The translations under genes and the position numbers were made by a program. 64,000 nucleotides of DNA from Nocardioides sp. Soil805 (GTDB lineage: Bacteria; Actinomycetota; Actinomycetes; Propionibacteriales; Nocardioidaceae): contig NZ_LMSU01000001.1 in NCBI RefSeq assembly GCF_001429625.1, positions 873,498 through 937,497 of the forward strand, written 5' to 3'. This document shows, one piece after another, positions 17,658 to 26,533 of this stretch (position 1 is its first letter; every line of letters begins with the position of its first letter). A model generated the notes under the pieces. It searched no databases and was not told the origin of the DNA. It saw nothing but the letters and a program-made list of their open reading frames with translations.

Positions 17658-17682
17658 TGCAGCGACGACGAGGGGACGCGAC

Positions 17683-19761
17683 ATGACAGCGAGCACGCCC
17701 GTGGTCGTCAACGTCAGCCTGATGGGCCCGGAGTGGGACCACGACACCGAGGTCACCTTCCTCGGGACGACGTTCCGCCTCGTACGCCGCGGCACCGGGG
17801 GCGACGTCGACCTCGCCTGCGACCTCGTCCGCGAGTGGGGACCCCGGGCCTCGGCCCTCGCCGTCACGGGCGTCCGCGAGGCGCACGCGGGCCAGCACGG
17901 CAGCGAGGTGCGGGCCCGCCGACGCATCATGGCGGAGGCGGGGACGACCCGGGCCACCGACGGGGCCGAGCTCCTCGGCGTCCTCCAGGAATGGGCGGTA
18001 CGCCGCGTGCAGACCGAGATGCCGGGCTACTTCACCAACGCCCGGACCATCGTCCTCGGCGGACACCACCACGACCGCACGGCCCGCATCCTGCGCGAGC
18101 ACACCGAGAACATCCAGTACGCCGACCTGCTGCCGCGACCGGAGCTGCCCGACGTCCTGCCCGACCCCCTGCACGTCACCCGGGCGCTGGGGCTCGCCGC
18201 CGACGCCGTCGCCGGCGCCACCAGCTGGTCCCTGCGGCTGGTCCCCGACGGGATGAGGTCGCAGCTCACCGCACCCGGCCACCGGGCCGCACGCGCGCTG
18301 GCGAGGCGGGCGGCGCGCGAGTGCGACGTCCTGGTCGCGACGTACGACGAGCTGACCGGCTTCGGGCTCGACGACCTCGCGGGCAAGACCGTGATCACCA
18401 CCTCGATCTCCCCGGAGCGCCTGGCCGACCTCGGTGACCGCGGCGTCGACCTGGTCGTCGACGTGACCCCCCAGCCGTTCGACGGGCTGACGGTCAACGC
18501 GGCCACCCTGGAGGCGCTGATGACCGCCTCGGTGCACGAGGGCAGCACCCTCACCCACGACGACCTGCTGGACATGATCGTCGCCTCCGGCCTGGAGCCG
18601 CGGATGCTCCGGCCCAACGGGCCGAGGCGCCGCAGCCGCTTCGCGTTCGTCATCCACCCGCTGTCCCAGGAGTACCTGCGCCGCGTCGAGCCCCTGCGGA
18701 CCGTCTCGCGGCTCGCTCCCCGGCCCGTCATGGACCTCGTCGAGAAGGCCGTGGCCTACAGCCCGCCCTTCACCTACAGCCACGTCACCGGCATTAGGTC
18801 ACCCACCGGCGCGGAGGCCGAGGGCTGGCTCATCAGCGTCGGGGGCACCCCCCACGAGATGATGTCGCACAGCCCCGAGTTCACCTACCGACGACTCCTC
18901 GCGGCCGCCGAGACCGCTCGCAGGCTGGGGGCGCAGATCATCGGGCTGGGCGCCTTCACCAAGGTCGTGGGCGACGCCGGCGTGACCGTCGCGCGCCAGG
19001 CCCCGCTGCCGGTGACGACCGGCAACAGCTACAGCGCCTCGGGGGCGCTCTGGGCCGCCCACGACGCCCTGCGCCAGCTCGGCCTCGCCGAGGTCGACGC
19101 CGACGGCACCCTGCGCGGCAACGCGATGGTCGTGGGCGCCACCGGGGCCATCGGGTCCGTCTGCGCCCGGCTCCTCGCGGTCGCCGAGGCCCGGCTCTGG
19201 CTGGTGTCGCCGGAGTCCGCCAAGCTTCTGGCGCTCAAGGCCGTCCTCGAGGAGGAGCACCCGGGTGTCGAGGTGCACATCGCGGCCACGCCCGACGAGG
19301 CGCTGCCCCAGATGGACCTGATCGTCACCGCCACCTCGGGGGCCGGCAAGCGGGTCCTCGACATCATGGCCGTCAAGCCCGGCTGCGTGATCACCGACGT
19401 GGCCCGCCCGCTCGACCTCTCCGCCGAGGACGTCGCCAGGCGACCCGACGTGCTGGTGATCGAGTCCGGCGAGATCGAGCTGCCCGGCGACGTACAGATG
19501 CGCGACATCGGGCTGCCCAAGAACGTCGCGTACGCCTGCCTCGCCGAGACGGTGGTCCTGGCCCTCGAGGGGCGCTTCGAGAGCTTCACCGTCGGTCGCA
19601 ACATCGAGTGGGAGAAGGTCAAGGAGATCTACCGCCTCGGGCTCAAGCACGGCATGAAGCTGGCCACCATCTCCGGCGTCAACGGTGTCCACACCCCCGA
19701 GGACGTCGCCCGCATCCGCGCGCTCGCCCTGGCCGCCCGTGACGAGGGAGCGGCGTCGTGA
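17683..19761 (+). CDS. Acyl-ACP reductase-like protein with a novel N-terminal domain
   Basis: A 692-residue protein. From about residue 320 to the end it parallels the cyanobacterial long-chain acyl-ACP reductase (AAR) that makes fatty aldehydes. Matching elements are LGAQIIGLGAFTKVVGDAG and PVTTGNSYSASGALWA. The Rossmann motif VVGATGAIGSVCARLL is followed by ACLAETVVLALEG, whose Cys619 aligns with the AAR thioester Cys, and by TVGRNIEWEKV and LKHGMKLATISG. The first ~320 residues are not in AAR; they look alpha/beta and include VVLGGHHHDRTARIL and DVTPQPFDGLTVNA, and I do not recognise them. The stop overlaps the next GTG start (GTGA). The size, the fused domain and the actinobacterial host make it unusual. 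Confidence 0.72.
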   Translation: MTASTPVVVNVSLMGPEWDHDTEVTFLGTTFRLVRRGTGGDVDLACDLVREWGPRASALAVTGVREAHAGQHGSEVRARRRIMAEAGTTRATDGAELLGVLQEWAVRRVQTEMPGYFTNARTIVLGGHHHDRTARILREHTENIQYADLLPRPELPDVLPDPLHVTRALGLAADAVAGATSWSLRLVPDGMRSQLTAPGHRAARALARRAARECDVLVATYDELTGFGLDDLAGKTVITTSISPERLADLGDRGVDLVVDVTPQPFDGLTVNAATLEALMTASVHEGSTLTHDDLLDMIVASGLEPRMLRPNGPRRRSRFAFVIHPLSQEYLRRVEPLRTVSRLAPRPVMDLVEKAVAYSPPFTYSHVTGIRSPTGAEAEGWLISVGGTPHEMMSHSPEFTYRRLLAAAETARRLGAQIIGLGAFTKVVGDAGVTVARQAPLPVTTGNSYSASGALWAAHDALRQLGLAEVDADGTLRGNAMVVGATGAIGSVCARLLAVAEARLWLVSPESAKLLALKAVLEEEHPGVEVHIAATPDEALPQMDLIVTATSGAGKRVLDIMAVKPGCVITDVARPLDLSAEDVARRPDVLVIESGEIELPGDVQMRDIGLPKNVAYACLAETVVLALEGRFESFTVGRNIEWEKVKEIYRLGLKHGMKLATISGVNGVHTPEDVARIRALALAARDEGAAS

Positions 19762-21092
19762 CCACGGCGACCCGGCGGACCATGGGCGGCGCCGACGCCA
19801 TGTGGCTGCACGCCGACCGGCCCAACCACCTGATGGTGATCGACGGGATCATGTGGACGACCCAGCCGCTCGACTGGGACCGGATGCGCGAGACGGTCCA
19901 GGAACGGCTGGTCGACCGCTACCCGGTCTTCCGCCAGCGCCCCGTCGAGGCGACCCGTCCGTGGGACCTCCCGGCGTGGGAGGACGACCCGGACTTCGAC
20001 CTGTCCCGGCACCTGCACCACGCCCGGCTGCGCCGGCCCGGCGGTGAGCGCCAGCTGCGCGCCTTCCTCGAGAAGCGGGTCAGCCTGCCCTTCGACCGCA
20101 ACCGGCCGCTGTGGGAGGCGTGGGTCATCGACGGGTACGGCGAGGGGTCGGTGCTGTTCTCGCGCCTGCACCACGCCATGGCCGACGGCATGGCCCTCGC
20201 CCAGGTGATGCTGTCACTGACCGATCCCGCACCGGAGACGCCCGACCCGCGCCCCTCGCCCGCCACCCGGCCCGAGAACCGGGGGCTCGTCACGACCGCC
20301 ACCGGGCTGCTGCGCAGCAGCCTGAGCCTGACGACGGCGATCCCGGTGACGGCGTTCAAGTCGCTGGCGGTCACCCGCAAGCTGCTGCTCGACGTGCTGC
20401 CGGCCACCCTCCTCAGCCACGAGCCCGGCGTCGACAAGCTGCTGACCTGGTCGCGCCCGCAGCCGCTCGCCGACGTGAAGGCGATCGGCCGCGCCACGGG
20501 GACCACGGTCAACGACGTGCTCATCGCCGCGCTCTCGGGGGCGCTGGCACGCTACCTCGACACCTTCGACGAGTCGGTCGACCACCTGACGACGATGGTG
20601 CCGGTCAACGTCAGGCGCCCGGGCGAGCCGCTCCCGCGGCACCTGGGCAACAAGTTCGCGCTGGTCATGCTCCACCTGCCCACGGCCCCGATGTCGGTGC
20701 GCCAGCGGCTCGACGAGGTCCATGCCCGCATGGAGCACATCAAGAACTCGCCGGAGGTCTTCATCACCTCCGCCGTGGCCGAGGGCATCGGTCACCTGCA
20801 CGCCATCGACAAGCCCCTGGTCGACTTCTTCGCCGGCAAGGCCATCGGCGTCACCACCAACGTCGCCGGTCCCCCGGAGCCGCGCTACCTCGCCGGCGTC
20901 GAGGTCGCCGGGATTCTGGGCTGGGTGCCGGGCTCGGGCGGTCAGACGCTCGGCGTGTGCATCCTCAGCTATGCGAACACGGTCCGCATCGGCTTCAAGG
21001 TCGACGCCGCCGCGGTGCCGTCCCCCGAACAGCTGGTGTCGTTCTTCGAGGCCGAGCTCGACGCCCTGCGCGAGGCCGCGGCGGTCGACTGA
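19758..21092 (+). CDS. Wax ester synthase/diacylglycerol acyltransferase (WS/DGAT) family protein
   Basis: A 444-residue acyltransferase that transfers acyl groups from acyl-CoA to fatty alcohol or diacylglycerol, often at the membrane. The catalytic motif HHAMADG is intact at 138-144. The N-terminal MWLHADRPNHLMVID, the PLWEAWVIDG and the C-terminal TTNVAGPPEPRYLAGVEV segments are typical. Length is normal for the family (about 440-480). The GTG start at 19758 overlaps the preceding stop, so it is coupled to the AAR-like gene. With the two reductases this predicts production of wax esters. Triacylglycerol synthesis is the alternative. Confidence 0.88.
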   Translation: MTTATRRTMGGADAMWLHADRPNHLMVIDGIMWTTQPLDWDRMRETVQERLVDRYPVFRQRPVEATRPWDLPAWEDDPDFDLSRHLHHARLRRPGGERQLRAFLEKRVSLPFDRNRPLWEAWVIDGYGEGSVLFSRLHHAMADGMALAQVMLSLTDPAPETPDPRPSPATRPENRGLVTTATGLLRSSLSLTTAIPVTAFKSLAVTRKLLLDVLPATLLSHEPGVDKLLTWSRPQPLADVKAIGRATGTTVNDVLIAALSGALARYLDTFDESVDHLTTMVPVNVRRPGEPLPRHLGNKFALVMLHLPTAPMSVRQRLDEVHARMEHIKNSPEVFITSAVAEGIGHLHAIDKPLVDFFAGKAIGVTTNVAGPPEPRYLAGVEVAGILGWVPGSGGQTLGVCILSYANTVRIGFKVDAAAVPSPEQLVSFFEAELDALREAAAVD

Positions 21093-21214
21093 ACGGGCCC
21101 CGGCGACCACGCCCCAGCGACGTAGTTTGGGACGAAGTCGTGGGCGGATCGGCATCCCGACCCGCCAGATCGTCCCCAACTACCCACGGGGCCGGGGCGG
21201 GGCGGGCTGCGCGA
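21093..21214. terminator. Convergent junction with long imperfect inverted repeat
   Basis: GTAGTTTGGGACGA (21122-21135) pairs with TCGTCCCCAACTAC (21170-21183) with one mismatch. An inner GGCGG/CCGCC stem and outer GCCCCGG/CCGGGGC arms extend it to most of the 122-bp gap between the WS/DGAT and kinase genes. It probably terminates transcription from both sides. Confidence 0.55.
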
Positions 21215-22432
21215 TCAGCGGCGCGGGAGCAGGATCTCGAGCTGGTCGACCGTGGCGTCGCCGGTGTAGCGGCCACCGAGCACCTCGGTGATCGTGCGCG
21301 CCACGTCGGCGTTGGTCCGCGGCTCGGCAGCGAGGACGACGGCGCCGGACGACCCGGCGTACGCGTTGCTCGGGCCGGAGCTGACGGTGACCTTGACGTG
21401 CTCGTCCTGGCCGGCGAAACGGATCATCACCGGCCCGCTGCCCGACTCCCTCACGTCGCGCAGCACGCTGTCGAGCAGCTGCTCGACGGGACCGGGCGTC
21501 AGCAGCATGTCGGGTCCGCTGTCCACGAACGCCTTGACCTCGCGGGCCTCGGGCAGCAGCCCGCGCCAGCGCTGGGCGATGTGCGAGCCGAGGGCGAGCA
21601 GGCTGACCTCCGCCCCCTCGACCAGCGCGCGGCCGCGCGCGAACTCGAGGAGCTCGGCGATCGTGCAGTCGAGGCGCTCGACGTCGGTGACGCAGCGCGC
21701 GGTGGTACGCCGGACGTCCTCGTCGAGGTCCGGGCGCAGGCTCAGCTCCTCGAGCTCGAGCCGCATGCCGGTGAGCGGGGTGCGCAGCACGTGCGAGGCG
21801 TGGTGGAAGAAGTCCCGGTCCCGACGCAGCGACTTCTGCAGCCGCTCGGAGCTGGCGCGCAGCGACTCGGAGATCGAGACGACCTCGGGGATCCGCGAGC
21901 GCGGTGGCTCGATGTCGAAGCGGCCACGGCCCAGCGCGGCGGCGGACTCGGCGAGGTCCTTGAACGGTCGCGACAGCGCGGTGGCCAGGGCCAGGCCGAT
22001 GATCCCGGCCAGCACGACCAGCCCCGCCATGAGCGCGAGCAGCGGACCGCGGGTGCGGCTCACGATCTCGTCGGCGACGGTGGCGTCCTGGACGAGGGTG
22101 ACGGTGGTGTCGCCGACGGCGCTGGACGCGCGCACGTCCGCGGCGGCGTCGTCGTACCCGGCGCCGTCGACGACCAGCTCCGCGGCACCGGACCGCTCGA
22201 CGAGCGCCCGGACGTGCGGGGACACCAGCCCCGCGAGCGCGGCCTCGTCGACCGGCTGGTCGGACTGCTCGAGCGTCTCGACGACCCGGCCGACCACGAG
22301 CGCCTGCTGGCGCAGGTCGTCGGTCTGCGTCGAGTGGACGACGTCTCCCAGGGTGATCGCACGCACCACCCCGAAGACGACGACGATCACCAGTGCGAGG
22401 CCCACGAAGGCGAGAGTGAGCCTCTCACGCAT
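21215..22432 (-). CDS. Sensor histidine kinase with a degenerate ATP-binding domain
   Basis: A 405-residue membrane sensor. Hydrophobic segments at about 6-26 and 132-152 flank an extracellular domain of about 100 residues. A HAMP domain follows (SRPFKDLAESAAALGRGRFD), then the H-box FFHHASHVLRTPLTGMRLEL with His214 as the likely phosphoacceptor. After this the expected N, G1 and G2 boxes are not recognisable: the N-box region reads LLDSVLRDVRESGSGPVMI, and no DxGxG or GLGL motif appears before the end. The gene follows its response regulator by 2 bp. ATP binding is doubtful, so it may act as a phosphatase, or be phosphorylated by another kinase. Confidence 0.8.
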   Translation of the reverse strand: MRERLTLAFVGLALVIVVVFGVVRAITLGDVVHSTQTDDLRQQALVVGRVVETLEQSDQPVDEAALAGLVSPHVRALVERSGAAELVVDGAGYDDAAADVRASSAVGDTTVTLVQDATVADEIVSRTRGPLLALMAGLVVLAGIIGLALATALSRPFKDLAESAAALGRGRFDIEPPRSRIPEVVSISESLRASSERLQKSLRRDRDFFHHASHVLRTPLTGMRLELEELSLRPDLDEDVRRTTARCVTDVERLDCTIAELLEFARGRALVEGAEVSLLALGSHIAQRWRGLLPEAREVKAFVDSGPDMLLTPGPVEQLLDSVLRDVRESGSGPVMIRFAGQDEHVKVTVSSGPSNAYAGSSGAVVLAAEPRTNADVARTITEVLGGRYTGDATVDQLEILLPRR

Positions 22433-22434
22433 GG

Positions 22435-23124
22435 TCAGTCCCCGCCCTCGAGGCGGAAGCCCACGCCCCGGATGGCGATGACGCGGTCGGAGGAACCGGC
22501 CTCCTCGAGCTTGTTGCGCAGTCGGCCGATGGTGACGTCGAGCGTCTTGGTCGAGCCGAACCAGTTCTCGTCCCACACCTCGCTCATCAGCTGCTCGCGG
22601 GGCACGACCTTGTCGCGGTGCGCGGCGAGGAGGGCGAGGACGTCGAACTCCTTGGCGGTCAGCGCGACCTCGGCGTCGGCCAGCATCACGCGGCGCGCGT
22701 CGGTGTCGATACGCAGCGCCGACGGGTCGAGCGCCTTCTCCTCGGCCGGGGCGGCGTTGGCCTGGCTGCGGCGCAGCAGCGCGCGGACCCTGGCCTGGAG
22801 CTCGGCGAGGCCGAAGGGCTTGGACAGGTAGTCGTCGGCGCCGAAGTCGAGGCCGACCACGCGGTCGAGCTCGCCGGCCCGGGCGGTGACGATCATGATG
22901 CCGCCCTCGAAGCCGCCGTCGCGGGCCGCCCGGCACACGTCCAGGCCGTCCATGTCGGGCAGGCCGAGGTCGAGGATCATGATGTCGGCGGGGTGGTCGG
23001 CGAGGTGCGCGAGCGCCTCCCGGCCGCTGGGAACCCAGGTGACGCCGTATCCCTCACGCTCGAGCGTGCGGACGAGCGGGAACGCGATGTCTTCTTCGTC
23101 CTCGACGACGAGTACCTGTGCCAT
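22435..23124 (-). CDS. OmpR/PhoB-type response regulator
   Basis: A 229-residue regulator. Receiver domain residues 1-115 have Glu8/Asp9/Glu10 in VVEDEED, phosphoacceptor Asp52 in MILDLGLPDMDG, Thr80 and Lys102 (SKPFG). The winged-helix DNA-binding domain runs from about 135 to 229 (LTAKEFDVLALLAAHRDKVV, then TLDVTIGRLRNKLEE). ATG 23124 gives the normal N-terminus MAQVLVVED and has a leaderless-type -10; in-frame ATG codons at 23136 and 23172 could add 4 or 16 residues. It is co-transcribed with the sensor kinase 2 bp downstream. Confidence 0.93.
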   Translation of the reverse strand: MAQVLVVEDEEDIAFPLVRTLEREGYGVTWVPSGREALAHLADHPADIMILDLGLPDMDGLDVCRAARDGGFEGGIMIVTARAGELDRVVGLDFGADDYLSKPFGLAELQARVRALLRRSQANAAPAEEKALDPSALRIDTDARRVMLADAEVALTAKEFDVLALLAAHRDKVVPREQLMSEVWDENWFGSTKTLDVTIGRLRNKLEEAGSSDRVIAIRGVGFRLEGGD

Positions 23125-23428
23125 GTCCGCGAGCATAGTTGCGAAGGGCTTGTCGAGCTCGACACTCTGCATGGCTGCTGTCCTCGGCCCCGGAGGGGAT
23201 GTCGTCGTGGGCAACCGCGGGCGGTGGATGCCCGACCGACGAAGGGGGTCCGTCGGCCGGGCGGTCCCAACCCACCACGGTTGTCTTGGTGTCGACCAGG
23301 TCGACGGGACCAACGTAGTTTCGGGGCCATCACGCCGCTCCCACCGCGGCCCCACGCCGCCGACACATCTGCTCCACCGTTCGGTAACAGCAGTCCCAGC
23401 CGCCCCAGGGGCGGGTCGGAGGCGCGGC
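23125..23428. promoter_or_regulatory. 304-bp intergenic region upstream of the response regulator
   Basis: On the minus strand a TATGCT hexamer (23132-23137) lies 7 nt before ATG 23124 and fits a leaderless transcript. An imperfect hairpin (TTGGT...ACCAA with two TCGA blocks, 23286-23313) lies about 115 bp after the polymerase gene stop and could act as a weak terminator. I see no gene in the rest. Confidence 0.4.
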
Positions 23429-24331
23429 TCAGGGGAGGAACAGGTCACCGTGGTCGCGGACCCGTTCCAGGACCTCCTCGAAGCGGAACTGGTCCAGTCC
23501 GACCGGGTCCTCGGCCCCCGCCTCCACCTCGTCCCAGGTGATTGGGGTGGCGACCGTCGGCAGCGCGCGGCCGCGCAGGGAGTACGGCGAGACCGTGGTC
23601 TTGGAGCCCGAGTTCTGCGACCAGTCGAGGAAGACCTTGCCCGGCCGCTTGGCCTTGGTCATCGCCGCGGTCACCAGTGCCGGGTGGGCGGCCTGGAGCT
23701 CCTCGGCCACCTCCTTGGCCAGGGCGGTGGTGCCGTCGCTGTCCGGGCCCCCGCGGCCCTGCGGCAGGGCGGCGTACAGGTGCAGGCCCTTGCTGCCGCT
23801 CGTGACCGGGCTGCACTCCAGGTCCCGCTCGGCGAGGGCCTCGCGCACCATCAGGGCCACCTGCGCGCACTCGTGCAGTCCCGCGGGCTCCCCCGGGTCG
23901 AGGTCGATGACGAGCCGGTCGGGCCTGCGCGGCCGGCCGGCCTTCGTGACCGTCCACTGGTGGACGTGCAGCTCGAGCGCGGCGAGGTTGGCCAGCCAGG
24001 TGAGGGTCGCCAGGTCGTCGCAGATCGGGAAGTCGAGGGTGTCGCGATCGGACTGCGCACGGCTGCCGGTCGTCGGCACGCTGGCCGTGCGCACCCACGA
24101 CGGCGTGCCGGCGGGCTTGTTCTTCTCGAAGAAGCTGTTGCCGTCGACACCGTGCGGCCAGCGGATCCGGGTCACCGCCCGGTCGCGCAGGTGCGGGAGC
24201 AGCACCCCCGAGACCGTCGCGTAGTAGTTGAGGACCTCGCCCTTGGTGGTGCCGGTGCGCGGGTAGAGCACCTTGTCGAGGTTGCTGATCGTCAGGGTGC
24301 GGCCCTCGACGTCGACCTGGAGCTCGCCCAT
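23429..24331 (-). CDS. LigD-type NHEJ polymerase/primase domain protein
   Basis: A 300-residue stand-alone POL domain of the archaeo-eukaryotic primase superfamily, used to fill gaps or add nucleotides at double-strand breaks. The divalent-metal motif DLDPGE is at 143-148 and a second conserved block is SGSKGLHLYAALP. The N-terminal VLYPRTGTTKGEVLNYY is typical. It is encoded 31 bp after the ligase gene on the same strand and divergent from Ku. In mycobacteria POL and LIG are fused in LigD with a nuclease domain; here they are separate and no nuclease domain is visible. Confidence 0.92.
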   Translation of the reverse strand: MGELQVDVEGRTLTISNLDKVLYPRTGTTKGEVLNYYATVSGVLLPHLRDRAVTRIRWPHGVDGNSFFEKNKPAGTPSWVRTASVPTTGSRAQSDRDTLDFPICDDLATLTWLANLAALELHVHQWTVTKAGRPRRPDRLVIDLDPGEPAGLHECAQVALMVREALAERDLECSPVTSGSKGLHLYAALPQGRGGPDSDGTTALAKEVAEELQAAHPALVTAAMTKAKRPGKVFLDWSQNSGSKTTVSPYSLRGRALPTVATPITWDEVEAGAEDPVGLDQFRFEEVLERVRDHGDLFLP

Positions 24332-24362
24332 CAGCGCCCGCCCACAGGCGTCATCGGCGCCG

Positions 24363-25322
24363 TCACGCCGGGTCCTCGGGGATGAGGTCCTCGGGGGCGA
24401 GGTCGCTGCGGACCCCCCGGTACGACGGCTGGCGCAAGCGCCTGCCCGGCGTACGGCTGTGGGTGTCGACGTCGACCACGACGCGCGGCTCGACCCAGTG
24501 AGTGCCCGTCGCGTCGACCCGCGGCACCTCGTCGGCGAAGGCGCTGTCCTCGCGTCCGGCGTCGGCGAGCAGCCCGGTCAGCAGCCGGCTCGCGGCGCCG
24601 CCGATGCCGCTGCCCACGCGCCCGCGGTACATCAGCCCGTCCGGCGTCGGCTCCCCCACCAGCAGCGCGGCCAGCCGGTCGCTGGTGCCCTCCTGCGGCC
24701 GCCAGCCGGCCACGACGTAGGAGAACCGGTGCCGGTGCGCGAGCTTGACCCAGTGGGGGCTGCGCGCGCCGAACGTGTAGCGCGAGGACAGCCGCTTGCT
24801 CACCACGCCCTCGAGCCCCTGCTGGAGCGTGGCGTCGAAGAGCATCGCGCCGTCGTCGTACGACTCAGGCACCTGCCACGTCCCCGACAGCCCGAGGCCC
24901 TCGAGCAGCGCGCGGCGCTCGGACAGCGGCCGCTCGGTGAGGTCCTCGCCGTCGAGGCGCAGCAGGTCGAAGACCATGTACGTCGCGGGGATCCGCTCGG
25001 CGAGCTGGGCCGCGGTGGTCGCGGAGCGGACGTGCATGCGCTCCTGGATGACCGAGAAGTCGGGCAGCCCGTCGGCGTTGAGCCCGATGACCTCCCCGTC
25101 GACCAGCAGGTCCCGGTCGCCCAGCGGGCTGTCGTGGACGTCCGGCCACGCGATCGAGGCGTCGTTGCCGTTGCGGGTGAACAGCCGCGCCCGTCCGTCG
25201 GCGCCGGCGCGCACGTCGGAGAGGATCCGCACCCCGTCCCACTTGACCTCGTGCGACCAGCCCTCCCCGCTCGGCACGCGGTCCGCCTTGGTGGCGAGCA
25301 TCGGGCGCGGCGCGGGAGCCAT
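24363..25322 (-). CDS. ATP-dependent DNA ligase (LigC/LigD ligase domain)
   Basis: A 319-residue ATP-dependent ligase that seals breaks in bacterial NHEJ. The nucleotidyl-transfer Lys27 lies in motif I EVKWDGVR; later blocks include DGEVIGL (motif III region), GLEGVVSKR (motif IV) and WVKL (motif V). The OB-fold follows from about residue 200 (FSYVVAGWRPQEGTSDRLAA). It is upstream of the polymerase gene and starts 106 bp from the divergent Ku gene, so the three probably share control. Confidence 0.92.
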   Translation of the reverse strand: MAPAPRPMLATKADRVPSGEGWSHEVKWDGVRILSDVRAGADGRARLFTRNGNDASIAWPDVHDSPLGDRDLLVDGEVIGLNADGLPDFSVIQERMHVRSATTAAQLAERIPATYMVFDLLRLDGEDLTERPLSERRALLEGLGLSGTWQVPESYDDGAMLFDATLQQGLEGVVSKRLSSRYTFGARSPHWVKLAHRHRFSYVVAGWRPQEGTSDRLAALLVGEPTPDGLMYRGRVGSGIGGAASRLLTGLLADAGREDSAFADEVPRVDATGTHWVEPRVVVDVDTHSRTPGRRLRQPSYRGVRSDLAPEDLIPEDPA

Positions 25323-25428
25323 GGCGGCAGTGTGCCACCCGTCGGGGCGGTCCGGAGCGCCGCACAGGTGACGACGGGCACGTCACCCCTGATACTGGTG
25401 GGACTGCACGTCGACGAGAGGTGGTCCC

Positions 25429-26409
25429 ATGCGCGCGATCTGGAAGGGCGCCGTGTCCTTCGGGCTGGTGAGCGTGCCGGTCAAGCTGTACGCCGCCACC
25501 GAGTCCCATGACGTGTCCTTCCGGCAGGTGCACGCCCAGGACGGCGGCCGCATCAAGTACCAGCGCGTGTGCTCGCTCGACGGCGAGGAGGTGCCCTACT
25601 CCGACATCGCCAAGGGCTACGAGACCGAGGACGGCGAGATGGTCATCCTCAGCGACGACGACATGGCCGAGCTGCCGGCGACGTCCTCGCGCGAGATCGC
25701 GGTCGAGAAGTTCGTGCCCAGCGACCAGATCGACCCGCTGCTCTTCGAGAAGTCCTACTACCTCGAGCCGGAGAAGTCCGGCGCCAAGCCCTACGCCCTG
25801 CTGCGCCAGGCACTCAAGGACGCCGACCGGATGGCCGTGGTCACCGTCGCGCTGCGCCAGCGGACGTCGGTCGCGGTGCTCCGCGTGCGACAGACCGAGC
25901 GCGGCGACGTCATAGTGCTCCAGACGATGATGTGGCCCGACGAGGTCCGGGTGCCCGACTTCGACGTGGAGGTCGGTGACGTCAAGGACACCGAGGTCAA
26001 GATGGCCCACATGCTCGTCGAGACCCTGGCCGGCGACTTCGACGCCTCCGAGTTCGAGGACGACTACGCCGGTGCCGTCGAGGCGCTGGTCAAGGCCAAG
26101 ATCGAGGGCGGCGAGGTCAGGCGCACCGAGAAGTCCACCAAGACCTCCGGGGAGGTGGTCGACCTGCTCGCGGCCCTGCAGAAGTCGGTGGCCGCCGCCA
26201 AGACGGCCCGTGGCGAGGCGCCGGCCGACTCCGACACCGACTCAGAGTCCGAGTCCGAGGCCGAGGCCGATTCCGGGGACGAGAAGCCGGCCCGGAAGAC
26301 GACCGCGAAGAAGTCCCCCGCGAAGAAGGCGCCGGCCAAGAAGGCGACAGCCAAGAAGACCGCGAAGAAGGCGCCTGCGAAGCGGGCCGCGGCCAAGAAG
26401 GCCAGCTGA
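25429..26409 (+). CDS. ku: Ku DNA end-binding protein with Lys/Ala-rich tail
   Basis: A 326-residue homodimeric Ku that rings broken DNA ends and recruits the ligase. The core (1-255) begins MRAIWKGAVSFGLVSVPVKL and contains YYLEPEKSGAKPYALLRQAL. It is followed by an acidic stretch (about 268-288) and a repetitive basic tail of KKAPAKKA-like units (about 290-326). Similar Lys-rich tails in mycobacterial and other actinobacterial Ku add non-specific DNA binding and let Ku slide inward. The start ATG at 25429 has AGAGGTGG upstream. Divergent from the ligase and polymerase genes. Confidence 0.96.
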   Translation: MRAIWKGAVSFGLVSVPVKLYAATESHDVSFRQVHAQDGGRIKYQRVCSLDGEEVPYSDIAKGYETEDGEMVILSDDDMAELPATSSREIAVEKFVPSDQIDPLLFEKSYYLEPEKSGAKPYALLRQALKDADRMAVVTVALRQRTSVAVLRVRQTERGDVIVLQTMMWPDEVRVPDFDVEVGDVKDTEVKMAHMLVETLAGDFDASEFEDDYAGAVEALVKAKIEGGEVRRTEKSTKTSGEVVDLLAALQKSVAAAKTARGEAPADSDTDSESESEAEADSGDEKPARKTTAKKSPAKKAPAKKATAKKTAKKAPAKRAAAKKAS

Positions 26410-26533
26410 CGCTCGACGACTGTGCCCGGGTGTGCGCAGCGGCACCGTTGTCCCGGCCCGGGTGGTGCACCTGCGCACACTCAACGGGACAGGCCCACCC
26501 GCGCGCCCGGCGCACCGGGCCGGGTTCACGCCC
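26410..26533. terminator. Convergent junction hairpin between ku and an SDR gene
   Basis: GTGTGCGCAG (26430-26439) is exactly complementary to CTGCGCACAC (26471-26480), and GCACC/GGTGC extend the stem inside. TGTCCCG and CGGGACA provide an alternative pairing. No T-tract follows. It probably serves as a two-way terminator. Confidence 0.55.

Noticed and set aside
23125..23172. N-terminal extension of the response regulator from ATG 23172
   Set aside because: It would add 16 residues not typical of the family. The TATGCT hexamer 7 nt before ATG 23124 favours the shorter form, but the longer one is not excluded.
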